Shown here piece after piece: positions 55,988 to 64,000 of a stretch of DNA of 64,000 nt (positions are counted from its first letter, which is position 1; each line of letters starts with the position of its first letter). Origin of the DNA: Sorangium cellulosum (GTDB taxonomy: Bacteria; Myxococcota_A; Polyangia; Polyangiales; Polyangiaceae); contig NZ_CP012673.1 in assembly GCF_002950945.1 (NCBI RefSeq), positions 2,852,001-2,916,000 on the forward strand, given 5' to 3'. A model generated the notes under the pieces. The model was given only the letters and a program-made list of their open reading frames with translations. It was not told the DNA's origin and did no database searches. A program made the position numbers and the translations under genes.

Positions 55988-56617
55988 TCAGTGGAGCACC
56001 TCATCCCCCCGTCGCGGCTGCTCCGTGGAGAGGTCGTCGCGCTTTCCTCCGAAGAAGGCGGCGGCGATCAGCGCGAGGAGCGCGATCGCCCCCGTCGCGT
56101 AGAGCCCGTAGCCCCACGTGAAGCGGACGGGGCGGAGCAGCGTGCTGGCCGGCGCGAACAGGAGCCGCATCGCGACGGCGGTCAAGGCGACCGCCGCGAG
56201 GAACGCGACCGCCACGCGGGCGCCGCGCATCCTGCGGATCGACCTCCGCGTCAGCACGAGCGGGATCATCACGAAGAACGCGACCGCCGGCGCCCACATC
56301 CACCCGAGCCTGCGCGCGAGCCCGAAGCCGCTGAGGTCGCGGAGCTCGGGCGCGGTCTCGTGGACCCACGGCGCGAAGAAGGCCGCGAGGCCGAGGACCG
56401 CGAGCGCGAGCAGGAGACCCCTGCCTCGCCGGGCGTACGTCCACGGGAGCGGCTCCATGTGCGGCGGGAGCGGCTCGTCCGGATCCTCGTGGAGCGCCTC
56501 GTACGAGGGGGGGAGCTTCGTGAGCGCCTCCAGCCGGAGCCCGCAGGCGGGGCACGTCTGCGCTTCGCTCGCCTCGAACATTTCCCGGCAGAAGGGGCAG
56601 GCGCGGAGCCCGGTCAT
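55988..56617 (-). CDS. Zinc-ribbon membrane protein, unknown function
   Basis: A 209-aa protein. The N-terminal zinc ribbon is ACPFCREMFEAS then TCPACG (residues about 7-27). Four TM helices follow (about 70-88, 110-130, 135-160, 170-195). The start is set at ATG 56617, where the zinc ribbon begins; no good ribosome-binding site is visible there, so a start further upstream cannot be excluded. I recognise no family. The phhB gene is divergent. Confidence 0.6.
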   Translation of the reverse strand: MTGLRACPFCREMFEASEAQTCPACGLRLEALTKLPPSYEALHEDPDEPLPPHMEPLPWTYARRGRGLLLALAVLGLAAFFAPWVHETAPELRDLSGFGLARRLGWMWAPAVAFFVMIPLVLTRRSIRRMRGARVAVAFLAAVALTAVAMRLLFAPASTLLRPVRFTWGYGLYATGAIALLALIAAAFFGGKRDDLSTEQPRRGDEVLH

Positions 56618-56719
56618 TCCGGCGGGAGGATAGCGCGGGGGGGACGGCCCGGCAGCGCGCGTCCGGGCTCGCGATTCCGGGGTTCCACCGGGGCGGAGCT
56701 TGGCGCATAGTTCGACCCC

Positions 56720-57013
56720 ATGGGCAAGCGTGATCGGCTCTCGGACGATGAGATCGCCGGGTTCGTCGCCGCTCACCCGGGCTGGACGCGGACGGGCGAG
56801 CGAATCGAGCGGAGTTACTCCTTTCCGGACTACGGGACCGGCGTGGGCTTCGCGATGCGCGTCGCCCTGCTGGCGGAGCGGCGCGATCATCACCCGGACA
56901 TCATCCTGTCGTGGGGCAGGGTGCAGGTCGCGTGGTCCACCCACGACGCCGGCGGTCTGACGGCGCTGGATCTAGAGCTGGCCGAGCTGACCGACGGCCT
57001 CAACACGACCTGA
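56720..57013 (+). CDS. phhB: 4a-hydroxytetrahydrobiopterin dehydratase
   Basis: A 97-aa protein with the pterin carbinolamine dehydratase motif: RRDHHPD (H57, H58, P59), then VQVAWSTHDAGGLTALD (H75, D84). It regenerates the pterin cofactor after aromatic amino-acid hydroxylation. No phenylalanine hydroxylase is nearby. It ends 7 bp before rnc, so the two may be co-transcribed. The length is typical. Confidence 0.9.
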   Translation: MGKRDRLSDDEIAGFVAAHPGWTRTGERIERSYSFPDYGTGVGFAMRVALLAERRDHHPDIILSWGRVQVAWSTHDAGGLTALDLELAELTDGLNTT

Positions 57014-57020
57014 CCCGCGC

Positions 57021-57866
57021 GTGGGCAAGGTGCTGGGGATGCTCCCGAGCGAGCTGGTGCGGCGTCTGGACCTCGGGCTGGAGGGGGATCTGCCGCATCT
57101 CGAGGAGGCGCTGACGCACCCGAGCTTCTCGAACGAGCAGCGAGGCGGCCGGCGTGTGGACAACCAGCGGCTCGAGTTCCTCGGGGACGCCGTGCTCGGC
57201 CTGTGCGTCACGGAGCTCCTGATGGAGCGCTTCCCGGGGGCGCGGGAGGGGGAGCTCTCGATGATGCGGTCGGCGCTGGTCAACACGGATGCGCTCGCGG
57301 CGTGGGCGCGCGGGGTCGAGCTGGGGGCGGCGCTGCGGGTCGGGCGCGGGGCGGAGGTCGCCGGGGAGCGCGACCAGACGAACGTGCTCGCCGACGCGAC
57401 CGAGGCGCTCGTCGCGGCGCTGTACCTCGATCGCGGCTTCGAGAGCGCGCGCGCGCTGAGCCGGAAGATCGTCGCGAGCCCGCTCGAGCAGCTCGCGAGC
57501 GGCAGCCTGCTCGGGCGCGACGCGAAGAGCGAGCTCCAGGAGCGCGTGCAGGCCCGCGGCGCGGCGTCGCCCCGCTACCGGCTGATCGGCACCGAGGGGC
57601 CGGACCACGACCGCGCGTTCCTCGTCGCGGTCGAGGTCGACGGGAACGTCATCGGCACCGGCCGGGGCCGATCGAAGAAGCTCGCGGAGCAAGCGGCCGC
57701 GCGCGCGGCGCTCCTCGGGTGCGCCGCGTCGCCGGAGCCCGCGGCCGCATCCGAGGAGCGGGGGCGCGCCGAGCCCCTGGAAGGCGCGCTCGAGAGCACG
57801 GGGGCCTCGCCGGCCGGCGGGGCACCCCCTGAACGATCCGTGAACGACCGAGGACCCAACCGATGA
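57021..57866 (+). CDS. rnc: Ribonuclease III
   Basis: A 281-aa protein with the signature NQRLEFLGDAVLGL, catalytic DATEALVAALYLD and a dsRNA-binding domain (AKSELQERVQARG ... GRSKKLAEQAAARAAL). It cleaves dsRNA in rRNA processing and antisense regulation. Start GTG 57021 is given; ATG 57039 is possible. About 50 Pro/Ala/Glu-rich residues extend the C-terminus beyond the dsRBD. The stop overlaps the next ATG (ATGA). Confidence 0.95.
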   Translation: MGKVLGMLPSELVRRLDLGLEGDLPHLEEALTHPSFSNEQRGGRRVDNQRLEFLGDAVLGLCVTELLMERFPGAREGELSMMRSALVNTDALAAWARGVELGAALRVGRGAEVAGERDQTNVLADATEALVAALYLDRGFESARALSRKIVASPLEQLASGSLLGRDAKSELQERVQARGAASPRYRLIGTEGPDHDRAFLVAVEVDGNVIGTGRGRSKKLAEQAAARAALLGCAASPEPAAASEERGRAEPLEGALESTGASPAGGAPPERSVNDRGPNR

Positions 57867-58282
57867 TCCGCCACCTGTTTCTTGCCGTCACCTTCGCGCT
57901 CTGCGCGCTCTTCATCGCGCCGCCTGCCTGGGCCGGGAGCTACCTGGACAGGGCGAGCCTGCTCCTCGACGAGGCCCGCAAGGAGGGCGACATGCTCCAC
58001 CCGAGGACACACGACAAGGAGCTCGTCATGGTGATCCACGCGCTCGCCGAGGCGCGCGCCCGGGTGGCGAGCAAGATGGAGTGCCCGGCCTCCGTCGCCA
58101 GGGCGCACCCGCACCTCCTGCTCGTGCTCGAGAACAGCGAGCGCGCCGCCGACGCGGCCGCTCAGGGCAACTTCAAGAAGTTCATGGAGCACCTCACCGT
58201 GGCGCGGAACGAGGATCGCGCGTTCCGGGCGATCCTCGCCGAGCTCGGCTACGCGCTGCCCGATCTGAACGCGCGGCGCTGA
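57863..58282 (+). CDS. Secreted hypothetical protein
   Basis: A 139-aa protein with a Sec signal peptide cleaved near PPAWAG. The mature part is predicted helical and charged (YLDRASLLLDEARKEGDML ... VIHALAEARARVASKM) with a single cysteine (ECPAS). I recognise no family. Its ATG lies inside the rnc stop, so it is translated with RNase III; a functional link is not evident. Confidence 0.65.
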   Translation: MIRHLFLAVTFALCALFIAPPAWAGSYLDRASLLLDEARKEGDMLHPRTHDKELVMVIHALAEARARVASKMECPASVARAHPHLLLVLENSERAADAAAQGNFKKFMEHLTVARNEDRAFRAILAELGYALPDLNARR

Positions 58283-58403
58283 GGCGGCGCAGGCCGGGCG
58301 CGGTCCCTCGGCCTGCGCGCGGCCTGCTCTCCGGCGCTCGCGCTCCCGAGGCGCTGGGCGCGCGCGACGCCCGTCCTACCAGGCACGGGCCGCGCTGCGC
58401 CCT

Positions 58404-59519
58404 TCAGAACACGGCGCCGAGGTCGAGCGCGATCGTCCACTGCTGGCCGAGCCCGGCGAACTTGTTCTCGCCGGCGATCTCGTAGTCCGTGCCTTTGTTC
58501 GCGTCCTCGGGGGTCACGAGGTCGGTGACGAAGTGGGCGCCGAACTTGACCATCTGGAACCGCAGCTGTGCGCCGAAATGGAGCCGGTGGCGCGACATGC
58601 GCACGGCGTCGAAGACGACGGTGTTGTTGAAGTCCGCCTGCGAGCCGCCCGCGCAGACCGGCTGGCCGTCGAAGGGGGGCGTCGCGTCGCCTTCCCCCTG
58701 CGCCGGGGTCGCCGGCGAGTTCAGCCCGCGGAAGTTGCAGTAGTTCACCGCGTCCGTGTTCGGGGTGAGGTCGATGAGCCCGGAGTCGCCGAAGATCCGG
58801 AGCCACTGGTAGCCGGCGTACGGCGTGAGGACGACGGTGCCGGCGATCGGCAGCGGCTTCGAGACCTGCGCGTCGACCCCGGCGACCGTCAGCTGGAACT
58901 CCTCGGTCCCGGTGACCGTCCGGACGCTGCCGCCGACGGCGAGCTCCGGCAAGATCGCCGGGAGGCCCTTGCGGAAGCCCTCGAACAGCGCCCAGCGCAT
59001 GTCGGCGCCCGCGCTGACGAGGCTCGTGTTCGCGAGGAACCCGACCGCCCCGGTGAGCTCGAACCCGAACGGAAAGCCCTTGCGGACCTTGAGCGCGTAG
59101 TGCTGCAGGAAGTCGTCGGGGCTCCTGTTCTCGATGGAGAAGTCCTTCGTCGCCGGGTCCTGCGGACCCTGCGTGCCGAGCTTCCAGTAGTCGGCGTCGC
59201 TGTCAATCTTCGTGAAGTCGGCCTCGAGGCCGATCTCGAAGCCGCCGTAGCCCGTGGTCCGCGCCGAGTGCATCGCCGACGGCGCGACCGCGAAGCCGTA
59301 CTGCGCGATGAGCTTCGCGAACGCCGCGTCGTCGGTCTGGCAGCGCTGATAGCGCGACGCGGGGTTGTAGTAGAGGCCCTTGTCCGGCCCCACCAGGCGG
59401 CAGCCCGCGTCGCGCACGAGCCGCGCGAGCGCCGGATCCATGGTGTCTGCGGCCGCCACCGAGGACGACGCCATCCCTACGAGGGCGATTGCCGAGGCGA
59501 TCCAGCACGATACGCGCAT
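58404..59519 (-). CDS. Putative outer-membrane protein (beta-barrel)
   Basis: A 371-aa exported protein starting at ATG 59519 (59561 is an alternative) with a signal peptide ending near SVAAADT. Disulfide-capable cysteines occur in DAGCRLVG, RCQTD, NYCNF and PVCAG. Many amphipathic strands (GGFEIGLEADFTKI, VGGSVRTVTG, HRLHFGAQLRFQMVKFGAHFVTDLVT) end in LDLGAVF, with a terminal Phe typical of outer-membrane barrels. The ligand or role is unknown. It is divergent from trmL. Confidence 0.68.
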   Translation of the reverse strand: MRVSCWIASAIALVGMASSSVAAADTMDPALARLVRDAGCRLVGPDKGLYYNPASRYQRCQTDDAAFAKLIAQYGFAVAPSAMHSARTTGYGGFEIGLEADFTKIDSDADYWKLGTQGPQDPATKDFSIENRSPDDFLQHYALKVRKGFPFGFELTGAVGFLANTSLVSAGADMRWALFEGFRKGLPAILPELAVGGSVRTVTGTEEFQLTVAGVDAQVSKPLPIAGTVVLTPYAGYQWLRIFGDSGLIDLTPNTDAVNYCNFRGLNSPATPAQGEGDATPPFDGQPVCAGGSQADFNNTVVFDAVRMSRHRLHFGAQLRFQMVKFGAHFVTDLVTPEDANKGTDYEIAGENKFAGLGQQWTIALDLGAVF

Positions 59520-59745
59520 TCCAGGTCTCCGAGGCGGGAGGCTACGTGTGCGCTCGTCCACCCGTCAAGCGGCCAGAAGAGCTTCCGGCGGTTCGCTCGC
59601 GTTTTGCGCCGCGCGCGCGGACCGCCTGCCTCCTCCCGGAGCTGCGCCGGCTGGCCGTCGCCGCGCCGGCCGGGCCATGGCGCCGGATGCGCGATGCCCC
59701 CGCTGGGGGGTTGCGGCGCGCGGGCGCGTCGCGGCAAAGAGGGGC

Positions 59746-60264
59746 GTGCTCAAAGATGGTCGCCCCCGGCTCCGCGCCGCGCCGCTCGAACCGCCGTTCC
59801 GGATCGTGCTCGTCGAGCCCGAGATCCCGCAGAACACCGGCAACATCGCGCGGCTCGCGGCTGCGACGCAGAGCCCGCTCCACCTGCTCGGCAGGCTGGG
59901 GTTCCGCATCGACGAGCGGAGCGTCCGACGCGCGGGGCTCGACTACTGGCACCTGGTCACGCTCGAGCAGCACCTCGACCTCGCCCACTTCCGCCACCGG
60001 CACCCGACCGCGCGGCTGCGCCTGTTCAGCGCGGTGGCGTCGCGGAGCTACCTCGACGCCGACTTCCGCCCAGGCGACGCCCTCGTCTTCGGCAAGGAGA
60101 GCGTGGGCCTCGATCCCGACCTGCTCGCCCGCATGCCGGACGACGTGTTCGGCATCCCCACGCTCGGCCCCGTGCGCTCCCTCAACCTGGCCAACGCCGT
60201 GGCGATCGTCCTCTACGAGGCGCTCCGCCAGGTGGGCGCGCTCGCGGGCGCAGCGCCGGGGTGA
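59746..60264 (+). CDS. trmL: tRNA (cytidine/uridine-2'-O-)-methyltransferase TrmL-like
   Basis: A 172-aa SPOUT methyltransferase. FRIVLVEPEIPQNTGNIARLAAAT at the start, GRLGFRIDERSVRRAGLDYW, FGKESVGLDPDLL and IPTLGPVRSLNLANAVAIVLYEAL are the TrmL pattern. The family methylates the wobble nucleotide 34 of certain leucine tRNAs. GTG 59746 with AGAGGGG just upstream is chosen; longer in-frame starts exist (for example ATG at about 59677) but add only a disordered leader. Confidence 0.9.
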   Translation: MLKDGRPRLRAAPLEPPFRIVLVEPEIPQNTGNIARLAAATQSPLHLLGRLGFRIDERSVRRAGLDYWHLVTLEQHLDLAHFRHRHPTARLRLFSAVASRSYLDADFRPGDALVFGKESVGLDPDLLARMPDDVFGIPTLGPVRSLNLANAVAIVLYEALRQVGALAGAAPG

Positions 60265-60350
60265 GCGGGCGGATCCGGCGCGAGCCCGGGCAGGGGAGGC
60301 GACCGGCCGCGGTGGACGCCGGCGAGGGCTCGTTCTAAGGGAGGTGCGGC

Positions 60351-60896
60351 ATGGCGATGCTCCCGCAGCGCGCGCTAGGCGGCGATCGACGCGATCGATG
60401 CGATCGACGGGCGAGACGGCCGGCGGCCTCGCGCCTCGGTCGGGCCGCCGCGCTCGTCGCGCTGTCGGTCGCGGCGCTCGTGTCGGCCGGATGCAGCAGG
60501 CGCCCGCCGGACGGCACGCCGGACGGCGCCGTCCGGGAGCTGGTCGCGCGCCTGCGCCAGCTGCACGGCGATCCCGCCGACGCCAAGGCCGTCTTCGAAC
60601 TGCTGTCCCGGCGCGCCCGGGACAACCTGGCGTCGCGCGCGCAGCGCTACAGCGCAGCGACCGGCAAGGCGATCGCCCCCGAGGCGATGATCACGCCGTC
60701 GCGTTTCCTGCTGCGCTTCGAGCCGCAGCGGTACGCGGCCCAGATCTCCGGCGCGCACGCCCTGGTCGAGGTCGCCGGCCTGCTCCCGGGCGAGCGCGTC
60801 CAGGTGCCCTGTGTGTACGAGGACGCGGGGTGGCGCGTCGAGCTGGCGCTGCCGGCGCTCCCTCCCGTCCAGAAGCGGCCCGGCAGCGATCTCTGA
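60351..60896 (+). CDS. Putative lipoprotein, unknown function
   Basis: A 181-aa protein. An Arg-rich N-terminus precedes a hydrophobic stretch ending in LVSAGC, a good lipobox, so the protein is probably a lipoprotein with a long n-region. The mature part (AVRELVARLRQLHGDPADAKAVFELLSRRARDNLASRAQRYSAATG) suggests a helical fold, then beta strands to VPCVYEDAGWRVELALP, resembling NTF2-like lipoproteins in pattern only. ATG 60351 or 60357 could be used. Confidence 0.6.
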   Translation: MAMLPQRALGGDRRDRCDRRARRPAASRLGRAAALVALSVAALVSAGCSRRPPDGTPDGAVRELVARLRQLHGDPADAKAVFELLSRRARDNLASRAQRYSAATGKAIAPEAMITPSRFLLRFEPQRYAAQISGAHALVEVAGLLPGERVQVPCVYEDAGWRVELALPALPPVQKRPGSDL

Positions 60897-60937
60897 GGCC
60901 GCCGGCCCTACGCTGCGCGCGGCGGTCTTCGACCCAC

Positions 60938-60968
60938 AAAAGCCCGGAGGCCGGCAATGCCGGCCTCC
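60938..60968 (-). terminator. Intrinsic terminator of cdnL
   Basis: On the minus strand GGAGGCCGGC-ATT-GCCGGCCTCC forms a perfect 10-bp stem (60946-60968) followed by GGGC and TTTT (60938-60945), a classic intrinsic terminator 41 bp after the cdnL stop. A second hairpin, AGCGGCC-GCAG-GGCCGCT (60975-60992), lies between, so the region may stop transcription in both directions. Confidence 0.85.
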
Positions 60969-61009
60969 ATCGGCAGCGGCCGCAGGGCCGCTAGCCATGA
61001 GGTAACGCC

Positions 61010-61516
61010 TCAGTTGGCGAGAAAGATCGCCTCGATCTCGGTCTTCACCTGCTCTTCCGTCTGGCTCCGGGCGATCGCGATCTCCTTGACGATCAGCGTC
61101 CGGGCGGTGTCGAGCATGCGGCGCTCACCGAACGAGAGTTGCTTGTCCGTCTTCAGGCGGTACAGATCGCGGAGCACCTCCGCGACGTCGTAAATCGAGC
61201 CCGTCTTGATCTTGTCCATGAAACCGCGGTAGCGACGGTTCCAGGTCTGGTTGTCGAACGCGATGGTGCGCTCGCGGAGGATGTCAAAGATTTCTCGAAT
61301 TTCCTGTTCAGAGATGACCTGGCGAAGGCCGACCGCGCTCGCATTGCTGACTGGAACCATGATCTTCCGATCCGTGTCCAAGATGCGGAGAACGTAGAAT
61401 CTCTGGCGGTTGCCAGCGATGTCCTTCTCCTCGATGTTGACCACCTCGGCCACGCCCTGGGCCGGGTAGACGGCTTTATCGCCCACCTTGAACTGGATCT
61501 CCGAACGAGCCTGCAT
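61010..61516 (-). CDS. cdnL: RNA polymerase-binding transcription factor CdnL (CarD family)
   Basis: A 168-aa protein collinear with Myxococcus CdnL as I know it: an N-terminal RNAP-interacting domain (FKVGDKAVYPAQGVAEV) and a C-terminal DNA-binding domain containing NRRYRGFMDKIKTGSIYDVAEVLRDLY and LSFGERRMLDTAR. CdnL binds RNAP beta and stabilises open complexes at rRNA and other housekeeping promoters; it is essential in M. xanthus. AAAGGAG before ATG 61516 decides the start. It is followed by a strong terminator. Confidence 0.95.
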   Translation of the reverse strand: MQARSEIQFKVGDKAVYPAQGVAEVVNIEEKDIAGNRQRFYVLRILDTDRKIMVPVSNASAVGLRQVISEQEIREIFDILRERTIAFDNQTWNRRYRGFMDKIKTGSIYDVAEVLRDLYRLKTDKQLSFGERRMLDTARTLIVKEIAIARSQTEEQVKTEIEAIFLAN

Positions 61517-61563
61517 ATCGTCTCCTTTGCCTTCCACCCCGCCGTCTCTTTATTTTTTCGTCG

Positions 61564-61589
61564 GCCTCCCGGTATCCTCACCGGGAGGC
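61564..61589 (-). promoter_or_regulatory. Perfect 10-bp hairpin upstream of cdnL
   Basis: GCCTCCCGGT (61564-61573) and ACCGGGAGGC (61580-61589) pair perfectly around a 6-nt loop. On the cdnL strand this stem is 47 nt upstream of the ATG and is followed by an A-rich single-stranded stretch rather than T residues, so it is not a terminator for that strand. It may be a leader-mRNA stability or regulatory element, if transcription starts upstream of it. Confidence 0.6.
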
Positions 61590-62162
61590 GTACGTTGAAC
61601 ATGCGGTTGAACCTGGACCCGCAGAACCGACACACACCGTCGCGCATTCCGAGAAAACCACCATGAGCCGCCGCCCTTCGAGACTGCTGTGCGAGCAGCA
61701 AAAGCGCGAGCGCTGCCGTCACGACCCGCGAGGGCTCGATGCTCCGGCGCGCAAAGCAAAATCTTGATCAGCGGCGGTAGAAGCGGACGGTTACGGGCGG
61801 AAGGGACTGAGGTTGGGGGAACGGCCCTCTCGAAAGAGGGCCAGTTTGCGCCAGGCGCGCGCACTCTAGTGAGCCGGCTCAGTACCGTCAACAAAATTCC
61901 CCGTGGTTGACCCATGGCCGCGTGATCGTTCTGGTTTTTCTCTCGGATTCCGGCGAGGTCACGGTGTGTGCCAGTGGAGGTGCCCACGCGGGTGCGCGCT
62001 GGCTCGTCTCCTAGTTTAGGGCAGAGCGGGCCTCTCCGGGAGAGGTGGCAGACCTGACCTGGGTGAGATGACTCAAAAATGTGACACCTGTCGCTGTGCC
62101 CGCAGCGCCGCCCGTACGCCCACGAGCGTTGAGTCCGTCCGGTGTTCAGCGGATCGGGAAAC
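61590..62162. other. Gene-free stretch upstream of cdnL with strong hairpins
   Basis: No protein-coding gene is convincing. GGCCCTCT-CGAA-AGAGGGCC (61823-61842) is a perfect 8-bp hairpin and CCTCTCC-G-GGAGAGG (62031-62045) is a near-palindrome. The stretch is long, less GC-rich than its neighbours and holds structured segments, so an unannotated RNA is possible, but I cannot match it to a known family. Confidence 0.45.
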
Positions 62163-63107
62163 TCAGGAAGGGCACAGCCGCTCGGCGAGCCCCCAGCGCA
62201 CGCCGCGATCGGAAACCACGAGATCGACCGGCGCGCCGGCGAGCTTCGAGGCCCACGCGAGGATCTCCTCGACGAGCGCGCTGCCGGCCACGATCACGTC
62301 GGCTCGTGCGGGATCCAGGGCGGGCAGCTGCCGGCGCGCGGCGAGCGGCGCGGAGGCGAGCCGCGCCGTGAGGGCCGCGATCTCGGCGCCGGACAGCCGG
62401 GCGCCGTGCACACGGGCGCCGTCGTAGGGGACGACGTCGCGCGCGAGCGCGGCGAGGGTCGTCACCGTCCCTGCCACGCCGACCAGGATGGGCGCGGCGC
62501 GGAGGGGCTCTGCCCGGACGGTCGCCAGGGCGGCCCGGGACGCCGCGCGGACGGCCGCGAGGTCCGCCTCGGCCGGCGGATCGGCGCGCACGTGACGCTC
62601 GGTCAGGCGGACGGCGCCGACGTCGAGGCTCACCGCCTGCTCGACCTCCCCGGCGGCGGTGCCGACGATGATCTCCGTGCTGCCGCCGCCCACGTCGAAC
62701 ACGATCCGGGGCGCTCCGGCCGGCAGGTCGAGCCCCGTCAGCGCGCCGGCGAACGTGAGCTCCGCCTCCTCCGGCCCGGAGATCACGCGCGGCGCGACGC
62801 CGATGAGCTCGCGGGCGCGGGCGATGAACGCCTCGCCGCCGGCGGCGTCGCGCATCGCGCTGGTCCCGACGGCGTCCACGCGCTCGACCCCGAGGGACCT
62901 GAGCTCCTCGCCGTAGCGGGCGAGGCAGGCGAGCGTGCGCTCCACCGCCTCCGGCGCGAGCGCGCGCGCGGCGTCCACCCCCTGGCCGAGCCGGGTGATC
63001 GTCGCGCGATCGATGAGCGCGACGAGCTCGCCCCCGCGGCGCTCCGCGATGAGCAGGAGGACCGAGTTCGTCCCGATGTCGATGGCCGCGACGCTCATCT
63101 TCTTCAT
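62163..63107 (-). CDS. Exopolyphosphatase / guanosine pentaphosphatase (Ppx/GppA family)
   Basis: A 314-aa ASKHA-fold phosphatase. AAIDIGTNSVLLLIAE is the phosphate-1 motif, FDVGGGSTEII phosphate-2 and GVAGTVTTLAAL adenosine-type. Length matches the short Ppx2-type enzymes (domains I and II only, without the HD-like C-terminal domain of E. coli Ppx). It hydrolyses polyphosphate or pppGpp; which one cannot be read here. It ends near the gene-free stretch and starts 6 bp after the OmpA gene. Confidence 0.88.
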   Translation of the reverse strand: MKKMSVAAIDIGTNSVLLLIAERRGGELVALIDRATITRLGQGVDAARALAPEAVERTLACLARYGEELRSLGVERVDAVGTSAMRDAAGGEAFIARARELIGVAPRVISGPEEAELTFAGALTGLDLPAGAPRIVFDVGGGSTEIIVGTAAGEVEQAVSLDVGAVRLTERHVRADPPAEADLAAVRAASRAALATVRAEPLRAAPILVGVAGTVTTLAALARDVVPYDGARVHGARLSGAEIAALTARLASAPLAARRQLPALDPARADVIVAGSALVEEILAWASKLAGAPVDLVVSDRGVRWGLAERLCPS

Positions 63108-63113
63108 CCAGCG

Positions 63114-63938
63114 CTACTTCACGAGCGTGTTGAGGTCGAGCATCTCCTCGACGTTCGGCAGCACCACGAGCTCGCACCGCCGGTTCGCCTGCTTGTTCTC
63201 CGGGGTGTCGTTGGCCTTCACCGGGTCGGTGTCGCCGTAGCCCGAGGCGCTCCACCGATCCGGCTGGAGGCCGCCGCCGCCCTTGTCCTGGGGCTGGAGG
63301 AGGAACGCGAGCACCTCGCGGGCGCGCATCACGCTGAGGCCCCAGTTGTCCTTGAAGCGGCCGCCCGCGAGCGGCGCGTTGTCGGTGTGCCCCGCGACCT
63401 GGAACGACCGGGCCGAGAGCCCGGGGTCGTTCCGGATGACCTCGGCCACCCTGAGCAGGATCTCCTGGCCCTCCTTCTTCAACGTCTCCCGGCCCGAGTC
63501 GAAGAGCACGTCGCCGGGCAGCTGGATGACCATGCGGTTCTTGCGGACGGTCACGTTGAGGCCGAGCTTCGTGAGCGCCTGGAGCTTCTCCCGCAGGACC
63601 TCGAAGCGCTTCTTGATCTCCTCGAGCTGCTGGGCGCGGCGCCGGAAGTCGTCGAGGGCGCGGGCCTGCTGCTCCAGGTTCGCGTTCAGGTTCGAGATGT
63701 CGACGCCGGCGGCCTTGAGCTGGGACTTGAGCTGCTCGATCCGGGCGGCCGCCTCGTCGAGCTCGCTCTTCGCTTTCTTGTTCTGCGCCTGCTCGGCGCT
63801 CAGCTGGGTCTTCAGGCCCTCGATCTCGCGGACCTTCGCCTGCATCTCCTCCTCCGAGTAGCCGCACCCGGCCGCCCCCGTGCCGGCAAGGAGCGCTGCG
63901 CCCAGCAACAACCACGACGTCGAGCGACGAACCAACAT
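63114..63938 (-). CDS. OmpA-family lipoprotein with coiled coil
   Basis: A 274-aa protein. AGGAGGAAAGG just upstream decides ATG 63938. A signal peptide ends in lipobox GAAGC. Residues about 25-115 form a coiled coil of Lys/Glu/Ala heptads. The C-terminal OmpA-like domain (VLFDSGRETLKKEGQEIL ... VAGHTDNAP ... NWGLSVMRAREV ... NRRCELVV) binds peptidoglycan in this family. It would tether the outer membrane to the wall. The ppx-type gene follows 6 bp later, probably in the same operon. Confidence 0.9.
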   Translation of the reverse strand: MLVRRSTSWLLLGAALLAGTGAAGCGYSEEEMQAKVREIEGLKTQLSAEQAQNKKAKSELDEAAARIEQLKSQLKAAGVDISNLNANLEQQARALDDFRRRAQQLEEIKKRFEVLREKLQALTKLGLNVTVRKNRMVIQLPGDVLFDSGRETLKKEGQEILLRVAEVIRNDPGLSARSFQVAGHTDNAPLAGGRFKDNWGLSVMRAREVLAFLLQPQDKGGGGLQPDRWSASGYGDTDPVKANDTPENKQANRRCELVVLPNVEEMLDLNTLVK

Positions 63939-64000
63939 ACCTTTCCTCCTAGAGCAGCGCGGGGATCTGCCCATCGAGCGGCGAGCCCCGCGCGGGCGGC

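Noticed and set aside
61550..61987. Minus-strand 145-aa frame upstream of cdnL
   Set aside because: No ribosome-binding site or recognisable domain, and it crosses the leader hairpin; treated as non-coding.
61940..62060. A tRNA-like region near a palindrome
   Set aside because: No cloverleaf with T-loop and anticodon arm could be assembled.

Overview
The window is very GC-rich, almost every gene ends in G/C-rich codons, and Pro/Ala-rich low-complexity linkers are common. The gene content is that of a large-genome myxobacterium of the Sorangium/Polyangiales type: CdnL (CarD family), NtrC-like activators, an AgmX/GltJ-like ZnR-GYF protein, a Tgl-like TPR lipoprotein, DUF4388 and many lipoproteins. 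Species was inferred from gene content only; no database was consulted.

Layout. 1-6.0 kb: 3' end of lepB, a lipoprotein, a sigma factor with a small coupled partner, an SDR, an iron-storage pair (bfd-bfr) behind a clear promoter/operator palindrome, and an NtrC-type activator. 6.4-9.0 kb: a lone receiver, then queA-tgt (queuosine). 9.4-13.9 kb: an MshEN-receiver-TPR fusion, a ZnR-GYF-TM-TonB-like protein and a B12-binding mutase subunit. 14.4-30.5 kb: a complete dcw cell-wall/division cluster (mraZ rsmH ftsL ftsI murE mraY murD ftsW murG murC ftsQ ftsA ftsZ) without murF, murB or ddl, mostly joined by 4-bp start/stop overlaps. 30.5-45.9 kb: dnaJ, a PrsW-like membrane protein, yacG, tsaB-crp, a tgl-rodZ-recO run, a metallophosphoesterase, ferrochelatase and a large TPR metallopeptidase.

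45.9-48.7 kb is the most unusual part. Two copies of a ~248-bp element lie in opposite orientation. Each is closed by a perfect 41-42-bp inverted repeat, and the arm sequences differ between copies while staying perfectly complementary within each copy. Between them are a 42-bp tandem repeat array and a two-gene operon (ABC-type ATPase plus HNH-like protein) that resembles a Septu (PtuAB) anti-phage system. Both elements also begin about 20 bp after the stop codon of a flanking gene, in the same orientation relative to that gene, so a 3'-UTR structured RNA is an alternative to a mobile element.

48.7-64 kb: a second NtrC-type regulator, a DUF4388 protein, a minimal zincin, a parvulin-type foldase, membrane proteins with Cys-rich N-termini, phhB, rnc, an outer-membrane barrel, trmL, cdnL with a clear terminator and a leader hairpin, a Ppx/GppA phosphatase and an OmpA-family lipoprotein. 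I recognised no tRNA, rRNA, CRISPR array or transposase gene.
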